NCBI GenBank assembly: GCA_029242745.1
Contig: JAQWTI010000005.1
Location: forward strand, 62,001 to 126,000
Direction of reading: 5' to 3'
Origin: Acidimicrobiales bacterium
GTDB taxonomy: Bacteria > Actinomycetota > Acidimicrobiia > Acidimicrobiales > MedAcidi-G1
DNA length: 64,000 nt
In this document: positions 1 through 8,302 of the stretch, piece by piece
How positions within the stretch are numbered: position 1 is the first letter of the stretch
Layout: every line of letters starts with the position of its first letter
Program-made: the position numbers and the translations under genes
The notes under the pieces: generated by a model
What the model was told of the DNA's origin: nothing
The model's database searches: none
The model's input: the letters and a program-made list of their open reading frames with translations, nothing else

Positions 1-539
1 CCAAATGTTTCAAGGTGCAGGAAAGGGAAATGGGCAAGATCTAGGAAGTTGTCGGCCATCTGGGCGGCACCTGCATTCCACTCCCAAGGTTCAAGTGGGC
101 AATTCACAAAATTCGGGTCATTGTGCTCCGGAACCTCTGGAAGCCCGACAAGTGGTGGCTCAGGGGCCAGCCAGACCAAGCCCAGGTGGTCTTGGATGTC
201 AACAGCCATCTGGCAGTTCGCCCGAGGTGGAATTGGAAGAGAGGGTGACTGTGCTGGGATCCGCACGCACGTGCCATCCATCGCATAGCGGTAACCGTGA
301 TAGCCGCACTGAAGAGTTCCATCAACGACAGATCCTGCGCTAAGAGAAGCCAATCGGTGTGGACACGTATCTGGAAAAGCAGCCAGTTCACCATTGATGC
401 GAACCACGCACCAGAACTCACCTAGGAGTTCCACCTGCAGCGGAACCCCCTCCTTCGCCTCCTCTGATCTAGCAACTGGATGCCAGCAATTTCGCAAGGC
501 TGGGTGCTCGTTATCGAGCCATACCGTTTCTTTCTCCAT
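1..539 (-). CDS. Rieske non-heme iron oxygenase, alpha subunit (C-terminus beyond window)
   Basis: The gene starts at the ATG ending at 539 and runs off the window start, so only 179 residues are visible. A Rieske [2Fe-2S] motif is clear: C59-P-H61, then 16 residues, then C78-G-Y-H81. The start of the catalytic domain carries the mononuclear iron motif NFLDLAHFPFLH, with D167, H170 and H175 as expected ligands. This arrangement is typical of VanA-like (O-demethylase or N-demethylase) one-component oxygenases that need a separate reductase. It is the last visible gene of the minus-strand methylated-amine block, which would fit oxidative demethylation, but the substrate cannot be read from half a protein. 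The family call is firm; the role is inference. Confidence 0.9.
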   Translation of the reverse strand, partial: MEKETVWLDNEHPALRNCWHPVARSEEAKEGVPLQVELLGEFWCVVRINGELAAFPDTCPHRLASLSAGSVVDGTLQCGYHGYRYAMDGTCVRIPAQSPSLPIPPRANCQMAVDIQDHLGLVWLAPEPPLVGLPEVPEHNDPNFVNCPLEPWEWNAGAAQMADNFLDLAHFPFLHLETF

Positions 540-567
540 ATCTAATCCCCTAAGCAATTCGAGTTGA

Positions 568-723
568 TTAAGCGAAGCCGATTTCCTCACACCAATTCCC
601 GCAGTGCCTCACAGCCCCCGTTGGGTCAAGTCTCCAGGAGTCGGTTTTCTCACCGGACAACTTTCCGTAGTCCACTCCGCTCCAGCGCATGGTCGAACCC
701 AAACTAAACAACAACCCGTTCAT
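568..723 (-). CDS. possible small protein (51 aa) between grdA and the Rieske gene
   Basis: A 51-codon open frame starts with an ATG five bases downstream of the grdA stop, so it could be translationally coupled. It fills most of the otherwise empty 540-728 gap. The predicted peptide is polar, begins MNGLLFSLGS, and has a CGNWC pair near the C-terminus. I recognise no family. The tight spacing and the CxxxC pair are the only support. It may be chance. Confidence 0.25.
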   Translation of the reverse strand: MNGLLFSLGSTMRWSGVDYGKLSGEKTDSWRLDPTGAVRHCGNWCEEIGFA

Positions 724-728
724 AGCAG

Positions 729-1187
729 TCATTCTGATTCCGAGGCTCGTGTAACTTCAACCAATAGATCTGATTCCAGAGCGTCAAGCATCACTCCAAT
801 TTCAGACAAGTAAGTCTCCGAATCAGACTGCTCCGCTACCCGCTCATCCAGTACATGAATAACTGGCAATCCAAGAGACACTCCAGCCAGCGGACCTGCA
901 TAACTGGGGTCTCCATTTGTAACCGTTTGAGTCACGATCTCTGTACTGTCACGATCGGGCGTGCCCAAAACAACGACGACATTATCCTCACCATTTTCTT
1001 GAACGGTCTCAAGAATCTTTGTTTGATCATCCAGATCAACAGCTCCAGCAGACGTTCAAACAAAGCACTGGGTAAAGGACACCACTTCTCGTGCACCCGC
1101 CGATCTGGCTATCGCTGCAATGGCCGGCCCAGGAATACCGTCACGCTCACCTATAGCAATAATGCACTTTCCACTCAACTCTGTCAT
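729..1187 (-). CDS. grdA: selenoprotein A of a glycine/sarcosine/betaine-reductase-like complex (UGA = Sec44)
   Basis: Full length is 152 residues, matching the usual 150-160 of GrdA. Reading through the in-frame UGA at 1058-1056 (codon 44) gives CFVUTSAGAVDLD, the hallmark GrdA motif with C41 and U44. The N-terminus (IGERDGIPGPAI) and the C-terminal stretch TVTNGDPSYAGPL also match the family. In clostridia GrdA is the small redox selenoprotein that takes the carboxymethyl group from component B as a selenoether and hands it to component C. The ATG lies just after the grdC stop and is preceded by AGAAGGG. Without Sec readthrough only an 79-residue fragment (729-968) is predicted. No thioredoxin pair, its usual reductant, is adjacent. 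Confidence 0.93.
1023..1039 (-). promoter_or_regulatory. candidate bacterial SECIS hairpin in grdA
   Basis: Downstream of the UGA at 1058-1056, the mRNA has a perfect six-base-pair stem (UUGAUC / GAUCAA) closing the five-base loop UGGAU. The loop begins 22 nt after the UGA and has G at its second position. These features fit the published bacterial SECIS rules (apical loop roughly 16-37 nt after UGA, a G in the first two loop bases). The structure is read directly; SelB binding is inferred. Confidence 0.75.
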
Positions 1188-1188
1188 G

Positions 1189-2646
1189 TCAACCCTTCTG
1201 ACCTTTGTTTGTTTTGGCATTTCGAGTCAGGACAAACGACATCCCATCAGACATCTCCGTCATTCGCCCCAAAAACAGGCTTCCCTTGGCATAAAACATT
1301 GTGTGATTCGCGTTGCCACTAGTCAGGCTGCGATATGCATGCCCAAGAAAAGGAATAGCTGATGCGATGTGTCCTTGCGTCGGCGAAAATCCAGGCATCC
1401 CATAGCGGTCTACAAAATCAGACATTTCGTCTCTAGTAATTTCTTTCCGCTGAACAGCAAGGCTCGCGAGCACCCGGTAATTGGTACGTGGAGTATTTCC
1501 ACTTCCTTGTGGTTCGGTGATATCAGGGTCATGGAGTTCGGTTGCATAGCGATCAACATCCAAAATTCCCAAACCCTTTCTGATCAGAGGTTCGACAATT
1601 AATGCTTCGGCAATGGCCTGGGGTGACGAGCCGGCTGCAACTGTGTGACGACCGATCGACTCAAGATCAATTATTGGGCTAAAGCCATCATCCTCTCCGA
1701 TGAGAACCGCGACTGAGGCTAGAACGTCTTCGAGAATGGGCATGTTATTTCGCAAATGCCCTTGGAACTTCATTCCTAATTTGGCCAGTGATCCTCCACC
1801 AATGACCGCAACGTTCTTATAGAGACCGCTAGTAACTAGTGCTGCCCCTACGACTATCGCGTGATTTGGTGCACAACAGAAAGCTTTGATATCTGAACCT
1901 GTGGCGTTTAAACATCCAGAGTTTTCAGCCACCGCTTTCGCAAGATTTCCTCCACCCCGCTGGTATCGGTCTCCAATAGCCTCTTCACCACATCCAATCA
2001 CATAACCAATTTCGTTACCGCTGTCACCATCGTTATTGAGTAAACGTAAAGCGATTACCGCAGAAGACTTCGAGGTCAAGTTCTCCAGCACTATCTCTGC
2101 ACTCAAACTTGAGTCCTCACTATGACCATTTTCTACACATCCAATGAATTCATGTCCCTGATATAGGGGCAGTGCGCCCCGACATTCAACTAGGTCTTTC
2201 AGGGTCTGCTGCGGAGTTCCATCACCCAGCAATTCCAAATCATTCTCGTTAAACCACTTGGCTCTGGAGAGTGCATCTCGATGGCGGTCTATGTATCGCG
2301 AATCGAGTCGAAGAAGGTTGAAGGGATCTATCGCTGCCGTGAGACAGAGGAACAAACCCTCTTCGACAATCTCACCATCGGGACCAACTGAACTAGAATC
2401 CTCGAAGGATCGACGATACCAAGGCCTCTCAACGCCAGCCAAATCCTCAGGAGTATGGTTTCCGATAAATACCTGGTGAGGGGGATACTTGATTGCGTCT
2501 TCAAACGAGCGTGCAGAATTTAAAATATCATCAAGAATCGTAGAATTGGACGTAATTTCACGTTGCGGTTTGGAACCATGTCTAATTAAGTTTGGAACGT
2601 GCGATAAGCAAAGTTTTACTGACTTAATACAGGGAAATTGTTCCAC
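1189..2646 (-). CDS. grdC: glycine/sarcosine/betaine reductase component C subunit GrdC-like
   Basis: The product is 485 residues with a GTG start; the codon two upstream is a stop, so no longer frame exists. The N-terminus (LCLSHVPNLIRHG, then HQVFIGNHTPEDL) and the thiolase-like stretch IKAFCCAPNHAIVVGAALV followed by NVAVIGGGSLAKLGMKFQGH are characteristic of GrdC. In clostridia GrdC and GrdD form component C, which releases the two-carbon unit from selenoprotein A as acetyl phosphate. No GrdD is found here, so the acceptor may differ, for example CoA given the thiolase-like fold; that is speculation. It sits between grdB and grdA, with a 34-base gap after grdB and a stop one base before the grdA start. 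Confidence 0.9.
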   Translation of the reverse strand: MEQFPCIKSVKLCLSHVPNLIRHGSKPQREITSNSTILDDILNSARSFEDAIKYPPHQVFIGNHTPEDLAGVERPWYRRSFEDSSSVGPDGEIVEEGLFLCLTAAIDPFNLLRLDSRYIDRHRDALSRAKWFNENDLELLGDGTPQQTLKDLVECRGALPLYQGHEFIGCVENGHSEDSSLSAEIVLENLTSKSSAVIALRLLNNDGDSGNEIGYVIGCGEEAIGDRYQRGGGNLAKAVAENSGCLNATGSDIKAFCCAPNHAIVVGAALVTSGLYKNVAVIGGGSLAKLGMKFQGHLRNNMPILEDVLASVAVLIGEDDGFSPIIDLESIGRHTVAAGSSPQAIAEALIVEPLIRKGLGILDVDRYATELHDPDITEPQGSGNTPRTNYRVLASLAVQRKEITRDEMSDFVDRYGMPGFSPTQGHIASAIPFLGHAYRSLTSGNANHTMFYAKGSLFLGRMTEMSDGMSFVLTRNAKTNKGQKG

Positions 2647-2680
2647 AACTTATACCAACACCTTCCTACTTAACTCTCAT

Positions 2681-3994
2681 TTATTGGGTTGGTCCGTCTA
2701 AAGTGAAGATGGTCGGGCCGGACACAGATATACCCAAACAATTCACCGCCAACTCAAACAACTTGGCTCGGTATGTCGCCTCTTCAGCGGGAGGAAGTTC
2801 TGGTGCTCCAGTTGGATGAGTGACAGCGGCACCCTCCACTATTCGATTTACTCCAAGAGACTCAGCCAACGAAGGTATTGCAGTCACCAAGACCGCCGGA
2901 ATCCCAGCCTTGTCAAACTGATTCACAAGCGTAGACCCGCTACGCGTTCCTGTTCCTCAAGTAGAGGTTGCTATTACCGCATGCACCCCTGCGTTATGCA
3001 GTTCAGCAGCGATCTCATCCCCAATCCTTCGCATTGCAGGCATCGAACCCTGATTACCAGTGGTTGAGTAGACGTATTCATGCAAGGAGAACCCACCTTT
3101 GGGTTCTTGTTTTCTCGCCATGTCTAAGGGAACCATCCAATTCGGGTTCTCATTGGAAGCACTCGTATCTATGCCACCGTGAATAACTTCGAATTCTTCT
3201 GACATTAAACTGGCCACACGCTCCACTGAATAACGGAACCACCTATCCGCTCGACCTGAGTTCAACCGGTCCGGGTTCCCAGACGGAACCAAGCCGCCCT
3301 CTGTCACCAGGGCAAGAACAGGTTCGGTATTAGTGGCTTCGAGCGCACTCGGCTGCACTATGTCGTAATCAGGGAGTGGCCACTCGGTTAAACACGGATG
3401 GCCCTCGATTTTCGACAGCAAAAGGTCTATTGCTCGCTTTGACCCACGGTCCGGAGAAACTTCGTTCAGACGGATACCTCTAGAAAGCAATAGCGAGGAA
3501 GCAGCAGACCAGCCTCCATCAGATCCTAGATACGAACTAGCACCAGCAGCCAAGTCTTCTAACGCTTGCCCCATCCCGCCAGTTGAATCTGAGGTACGGA
3601 GAATTGGGATCTCCGCTCTATGGAGTTCGACTGCAGGATTGTTCTCCGACATTGCCATGAGTGCTGGAAGACCCAGACGGTCTATCGCGACAGAACAAAC
3701 TTCGCCACAGGCCATTCCATACCGGCCTGCGTTAAAGGCGGGTCCAGCAATAAGAAGGTCAGCATCCAGAGCACGCAGAAGGCCTTCAACTACTTCCGCA
3801 GAAGTCGAGGAATTCATGCTGAAGTAGTTATCACCCGCGAAAATAGTTCCCACCACCTGGCCCGCCTCCCCAAGCAACTCATTTAAACGAATACCTGGCC
3901 CCACAGGGCCTTCTCGGAACTCTGGAGGATGACCAGCAGCCTCTTCCCCCCCGAGACCAACAAAAAATTGGTTTAGATAGTGGACAATCTTCAT
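2681..3994 (-). CDS. grdB: selenoprotein B of a glycine/sarcosine/betaine-reductase-like complex (UGA = Sec346)
   Basis: Reading through the UGA at 2959-2957 (codon 346) gives 437 residues, the normal GrdB length; stopping there would give 345 residues and orphan the rest. The Sec context is TSTUGTGTRSGSTLV, the expected GrdB/GrdF/GrdH active-site pattern. Other family landmarks are MKIVHYLNQFFVGLGGEEAA at the N-terminus and AGPAFNAGRYGMACG around residue 84. Component B binds the substrate amine and, with the GrdE-type partner just upstream, makes the Sec-carboxymethyl intermediate passed to GrdA. The sequence alone does not tell glycine, sarcosine or betaine specificity. AGGGGGC precedes the ATG as a ribosome binding site. 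Confidence 0.93.
2929..2945 (-). promoter_or_regulatory. candidate bacterial SECIS hairpin in grdB
   Basis: After the UGA at 2959-2957 the transcript forms a perfect six-base-pair stem (GCGUAG / CUACGC) with the loop CGGGU. The loop begins 17 nt after the UGA and its second base is G, inside the known bacterial SECIS limits. Its sequence differs from the grdA hairpin, as expected for coding-region SECIS elements. SelB recognition is inferred. Confidence 0.75.
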
Positions 3995-4073
3995 CTATTC
4001 AGCCCCCTGCGTGAAAGGTGGAATCTAAGAGCACCGGTGCGCACCATTGCCACTTGCAAACGTTCGCTCATAC

Positions 4074-5387
4074 CTAATGAGACCTTGCAGTAACGTTCGT
4101 GAACCCGAACTGGTTGGTAGAACCGAGAAGACCACTTAACGGATAGGAGAATGGTCCGCTGGGACTCGACTCAGCGTTAAGCAACGAAGTGCCTCCTATG
4201 ACAGCATCAACTTGGGGGAAACTAAAACTCTCCTCATAGTTCCCTGTACTAATAATCAAGTCAGCTTCTCTAACAAAGTGGACAAACCCAGAATCTGACG
4301 GATTTGGGGCCATCTCCATCGATAAGACGGTGGTCGGGATCCCCGACTGTTCCAACTTTTGACAGATCATCATGGTGTCGACACAAGGATGTCCACCACC
4401 TGCGTAGTTGATGATCGCACCATCAGGCTTAAGGAGCTGCGCCAGCGTCGTGGCGTGCCCAGTTAATCGCTCCTTACTTTCTCGGGTATCGCCGTTCGTG
4501 AATAGCACGACCCCAAGGAATTCCAGATCCTTCCCGCTCCGAGCGTAAAGGTCATGAATGATGGGATGGTTCTGGACCACGTAGGTAAGTTCCCGCATGC
4601 AGGCAATCGCGTTCCACCCACAAACGAGAGCACCATCGAGAATCTCGTTCGGATGAACCATCGTTGGCAGATGGGCTGGCCCTCCAATAGCCCCTCCACC
4701 AGGCTCAATCTCACCATAGATATAGGGAATTGATAACTGATAGAGGTAGACCACACCCGGTAAATCAGGGTTCGGACTGGTGGGCAGATCAAACGTAGCC
4801 ACCTCGTTAGGCTCAGATCCCGCAGCGGCCGATGCCATATAAACACTGGCTTTTAGTCCCGCTGCCCGTATAGCTCGATTAAGAGAAACCGCCTCAGGAG
4901 TACCTTCAAACACATTCAGTGGTGGCCGGGTGTCGTCGCGTAGATATTTCGCTGGCTTTACATCCACAACTAGGTTCGCAAGATCAGAAAATGGACTGAA
5001 CCCACTGCACGAATCAGTCATGTCAAAAAAGGCTTCACGCCAGTACGTAGATTCACCCGGCACGGGCTCTGCCACCTCAACTACGGCAGCACCTCGCAAA
5101 ACAGCAGTCCGCCCCTTGCCGACAGTCTGCGGAGTCGAGAGAAAACCTGGGAAATCAGCATTACCACCACCCAGGCGACAACGAGGTTCCACGGCATCCA
5201 CCACGTTGATGACACGAAGGCTGTCCCCGGGATGAGCCACATGGAGCGTCACATCTTCAAAGTGATCATCTTCGAGCAAATGTGCTCGAAGTTCATCATG
5301 ATTAATTACTAGTGAACTTCCGTCTAAATATGTTTTATTTCCGAACGTGATCTTGGAGATATCGTAATATGCAAGTTCAAGCGGCAT
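4074..5387 (-). CDS. grdE: GrdE/GrdG/GrdI-type substrate subunit of component B
   Basis: The product is 437 residues, similar to clostridial GrdE proproteins. The N-terminus (LELAYYDISKITFG), the early motif RVINVVDAVEPRC and the C-terminal half (DGALVCGWNAIACMRELTYV around residues 251-270, then NHPIIHDLY) follow the family pattern. In clostridia this proprotein is cleaved at an internal cysteine to give a pyruvoyl group that forms a Schiff base with the amine substrate. Around that site the present protein has C256 and C263, but as I recall the family's Asn-Cys pair, it is offset here, so processing is uncertain. It lies upstream of grdB with a 79-base gap. A GAGG-containing site precedes the ATG. 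Confidence 0.85.
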   Translation of the reverse strand: MPLELAYYDISKITFGNKTYLDGSSLVINHDELRAHLLEDDHFEDVTLHVAHPGDSLRVINVVDAVEPRCRLGGGNADFPGFLSTPQTVGKGRTAVLRGAAVVEVAEPVPGESTYWREAFFDMTDSCSGFSPFSDLANLVVDVKPAKYLRDDTRPPLNVFEGTPEAVSLNRAIRAAGLKASVYMASAAAGSEPNEVATFDLPTSPNPDLPGVVYLYQLSIPYIYGEIEPGGGAIGGPAHLPTMVHPNEILDGALVCGWNAIACMRELTYVVQNHPIIHDLYARSGKDLEFLGVVLFTNGDTRESKERLTGHATTLAQLLKPDGAIINYAGGGHPCVDTMMICQKLEQSGIPTTVLSMEMAPNPSDSGFVHFVREADLIISTGNYEESFSFPQVDAVIGGTSLLNAESSPSGPFSYPLSGLLGSTNQFGFTNVTARSH

Positions 5388-5430
5388 TTAAAACCTCAAT
5401 TTTGAATTTATTTTTAAGTCGCATCTTGAA

Positions 5431-6405
5431 TTAACTACCTATATTCACTGGATTCAGTCCAAGAATCTCGCGCGCTTGCTTTGGTGTAGCTACTTCCCTG
5501 TTCATGTCTTCTGCGATCCGCTTTATACGAGAGACCATCTCAGCGTTACCGCTCGCTTTCTGCCCTTTCTTGAAGTACAGATTGTCTTCAAGTCCAACTC
5601 GTACATGTCCTCCTAATACGAGGCCCATCACATTCATTGGCATCTGGTACACACCGGTACCAATTACCGAAAACATCGCTCCATTAGGGAGCTCGCTGAC
5701 CAAGGACATCAGACTTGCTGGAGTGGGATAAGCCGCCATACCAACTCCCAACACAAACTGAACCATGAACCGCTCTTTTACATGCCCATTATCAATCAGA
5801 TCCCGAAGCACCCAATATTGGCCCGAGTTGTAGACCTCAAACTCAATGTTGAACCCACGTTCTTTCATCACAGAGGCGTAGTGATTCAGTTCGCCATATG
5901 TAGTTGAATCACAGGTGTCAAACTCCAGTTGTCCACGTGGATGTGGAATGTCATCGGGCCGTTCAGCCATGACGAACTTCGACATCGCCGGACCAAGATT
6001 CAATGTCACGACGTCCGCAGCCGGGACAGCGTCAAGTGGGCAATAACGTTCTTCTGTAGTCAGAGTTGGCCCACCGCCTGTGCTGTTATTGATAACGACA
6101 TCTGGACAAGCTTCTCGCACAAGCTCGTTGATCTTTCCGTATACCTCAGGGTTGCCGGTGCACTGACTCCAATCTTCAGGGTCGCGCCCATGGATATGAA
6201 TCTGGCTTGCACCAGCTTCATAGGCCTTGAAAGCTTCTTCCGCTATTTGCTCTGGTGTTTCAGGGACAGCAATATTTGCCTCTTTCCCGTGAAAACCGCC
6301 ATTAACGGCAGCGGTAATAATGGCTGGCGGAAGTTGAGAGCGACCTACTTTTTCCATCCAGACGTAAGGATCTCGATAGTCCCACTCAGTCTCATATGTC
6401 GTCAT
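5431..6405 (-). CDS. beta-keto acid cleavage enzyme (BKACE, DUF849 family)
   Basis: The protein is 324 residues when begun at MTTYETEW; a longer GTG start at 6417 is rejected because that GTG is part of the GGTGGAG ribosome binding site. BKACE enzymes are zinc-dependent and condense a beta-keto acid with acetyl-CoA, releasing acetoacetyl-CoA and a new acid or CoA ester. The zinc motif HIHGR near residue 76 and the distal GGHVRVGLEDN motif are present. Family members include 3-keto-5-aminohexanoate and dehydrocarnitine cleavage enzymes; the latter gives glycine betaine, which would connect well with the Grd-like genes downstream. That link is inference. The start overlaps the end of the preceding amidohydrolase by 14 bases. 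Confidence 0.88.
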   Translation of the reverse strand: MTTYETEWDYRDPYVWMEKVGRSQLPPAIITAAVNGGFHGKEANIAVPETPEQIAEEAFKAYEAGASQIHIHGRDPEDWSQCTGNPEVYGKINELVREACPDVVINNSTGGGPTLTTEERYCPLDAVPAADVVTLNLGPAMSKFVMAERPDDIPHPRGQLEFDTCDSTTYGELNHYASVMKERGFNIEFEVYNSGQYWVLRDLIDNGHVKERFMVQFVLGVGMAAYPTPASLMSLVSELPNGAMFSVIGTGVYQMPMNVMGLVLGGHVRVGLEDNLYFKKGQKASGNAEMVSRIKRIAEDMNREVATPKQAREILGLNPVNIGS

Positions 6406-7306
6406 TTCTATCTCCACCTGTAGATACCAACTTGAACAGTTGGCATGCGGTTTTACCCATTATGTTTTCGTATACATCTTCACTAATGAGAGGCGCCTCG
6501 TCGGACGCCAGTGAAATGGCATTTGCAGCCTGGTACATGTCCTTGCAATCTGTGTTATCTGAACCGAACATGACTTTGTTCAGACATTCATATGACTTCA
6601 ATTTCTTTAAAGCCTTGTAGGCCTCACCTACCGGATCATGCGGAGCCATACCGTAAGGGCCCCATCCGGAGAGTTCGGTATAAAAGTTTGGGTGCTTGGC
6701 TATCACTGCTATTGCTTCATCGACCCACGGATGGCCTAGGTGCGCTACTACAACCTTCAGATCAGGGAAATCCCGGCCTAAACGGTCTAGGTAAACAGGC
6801 CTCTGATGCTCCATTGTTGTATTAGTTGTCCGAGTCCAACCTAGATGGATCTGAACAGGTATATCAAAAGATAAACACTTTTCATAAAACGGATCTAAAC
6901 GGCGATCATCCGGACGGTAGTGGTGATATGTGGGTAAAAGTTTTAATACTTTAAAATCATATTTTTCAACACACCGATCTATTTCATCTAAGCTTGCATA
7001 CACATCAACGAGGGGATCTATGCCAATTACTCCAAATAAACGATCCGGAAACATTGCACATTGGCGGGCCGTGTAGTCGTTTGGGACGTACATGTTTCTG
7101 TCATCTAAATAATCAGGGTGGTAGGTGTTGCGCCGTATATCGCCTCCCTGAATCAGACCAATGTCAATATTCGTTTCATCTAGAAATTGCACAATCTCGA
7201 CACCACCGACCGAAGTCGGTTCAAAACCAAACTGTTCCCACCACCACCACGCCGGCGTATGTTCATCAATTAGGCCAAGGTGAAGGTGGCAATCAACTGT
7301 CGTCAT
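6392..7306 (-). CDS. amidohydrolase family protein (amidohydrolase_2 type), paralogue with intact metal motifs
   Basis: The product is 304 residues from the ATG at 7306. A longer frame to 7501 only overlaps the neighbouring gene and its extra residues look non-coding. Metal-ligand motifs of the COG2159-type fold are seen: CHLHLG at the N-terminus, VQIHLGW mid-protein, VVAHLGHPW and MFGSDN near the end. Such enzymes act as decarboxylases or hydrolases on small cyclic or carboxylated compounds; the substrate here is unknown. It is a close paralogue of the gene at 7329-8237, separated by 22 bases, and precedes the BKACE gene. Confidence 0.85.
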   Translation of the reverse strand: MTTVDCHLHLGLIDEHTPAWWWWEQFGFEPTSVGGVEIVQFLDETNIDIGLIQGGDIRRNTYHPDYLDDRNMYVPNDYTARQCAMFPDRLFGVIGIDPLVDVYASLDEIDRCVEKYDFKVLKLLPTYHHYRPDDRRLDPFYEKCLSFDIPVQIHLGWTRTTNTTMEHQRPVYLDRLGRDFPDLKVVVAHLGHPWVDEAIAVIAKHPNFYTELSGWGPYGMAPHDPVGEAYKALKKLKSYECLNKVMFGSDNTDCKDMYQAANAISLASDEAPLISEDVYENIMGKTACQLFKLVSTGGDRNDDI

Positions 7307-7328
7307 CTTCACTAATCTCGAACCTGAT

Positions 7329-8237
7329 TTATGAGATTTTGTACAACTTAGAAGCAGTACCACCAAGAATTGCGTCAAGTTCGTCTTGGCTAAACGGTTC
7401 TCCTCCACGCTCTTCGGCAACCTTGTTGAGCCCGTAGTAGAGATCAGAAACTTTGCCCACAGTGCCAAATTCCCGAGCCTTGTCGGCATTGTCAGTTCCA
7501 AAGATCACTCTGTCAAGAGCACCATAATTACGGAATTTGGATAGTACGTCATACAACTGACCGCTATCACCACCAGCGAAGTAGCACATATCAGCATGGA
7601 AGTTGGGGTGCTTTGACACCAATGCGATGCACTGGTCTATCCACGGGTAGTTCACAAACACAATGACCTTAAGGTCTCTGTGCCTACGTCCGACTGAATC
7701 AAGAAGCACCGGATCCCCGTACTCGAGCATTGCAGTACGAGTCGGGGTCATACCCGTAAAAAAGTGCACCGGGACATCGAGTTCTTGTGCCTTACGGTAC
7801 AGCGGGTCAAGGTCTCGATCGCCTGGGGAGAAATGGAGATAACTCGGAAGCAACTTCATCGACCTGAAGTCAAGTTCGGTAACACAGCGCTCCAACTCGA
7901 TAACGCTCCCTGGAAGGTCGCGAAATGGGTCAATGCATGCCACTCCGTACAGCCGACCCTTGTGGAGTTCGCATTGTTCGGCTGTCCAGTCATTTGGAAT
8001 GTAGATCAAACCAGCAGACTCTTCGGGATAGTCAGGGTGAAAAGTAGTCCGTCGGATATCACCGCCTTGGACTAAACCAGCATCCATTTCATTTGCATCA
8101 AGCAAGTCGACAATCGCTTGACCGTCAGTAGAAGCCCAGTCTTCAACACCGTACATTCCGTACAACTCTTCCATCCACCATACAGGGACTTGACTTCCGA
8201 CCATTCCTAGATGTAGGTGGCAATCAATTTTAATCAT
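7329..8237 (-). CDS. amidohydrolase family protein (amidohydrolase_2 type), diverged paralogue
   Basis: This 302-residue protein is collinear with the 6392-7306 product: both start with CHLHLG, share GGDIRR with H-P-D-Y, and end with a GSDN/GTDN motif. Two positions that carry histidine in the sister protein are changed: the HLGW segment reads FFTGM, and AHLGHPW reads VFVNYPW. D in GTDN and the N-terminal HLH remain. Either the metal is held differently or this copy is a non-catalytic partner of its sister. It lies between the GcvT-like gene and the sister gene, in the same direction. Family membership is clear; activity is not. Confidence 0.8.
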   Translation of the reverse strand: MIKIDCHLHLGMVGSQVPVWWMEELYGMYGVEDWASTDGQAIVDLLDANEMDAGLVQGGDIRRTTFHPDYPEESAGLIYIPNDWTAEQCELHKGRLYGVACIDPFRDLPGSVIELERCVTELDFRSMKLLPSYLHFSPGDRDLDPLYRKAQELDVPVHFFTGMTPTRTAMLEYGDPVLLDSVGRRHRDLKVIVFVNYPWIDQCIALVSKHPNFHADMCYFAGGDSGQLYDVLSKFRNYGALDRVIFGTDNADKAREFGTVGKVSDLYYGLNKVAEERGGEPFSQDELDAILGGTASKLYKIS

Positions 8238-8302
8238 TTCTAATAACTCCTTTTAAAACATAAAATATTGATTTCAAGAAAGTTTTTTTAATATCCTGAT
8301 AA

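Noticed and set aside
729-968. Stand-alone 79-residue gene
   Set aside because: It is the C-terminal part of GrdA; the first 44 codons including Sec lie upstream in the same frame.
2681-3994. GrdB region as a pseudogene broken by a stop codon
   Set aside because: The only break is a UGA exactly at the family's selenocysteine position, with a SECIS-like hairpin and well-preserved sequence on both sides.
7307-7501. N-terminal extension of the second amidohydrolase
   Set aside because: It overlaps the end of the first amidohydrolase in another frame; the conserved CHLHLG start lies at the internal ATG.
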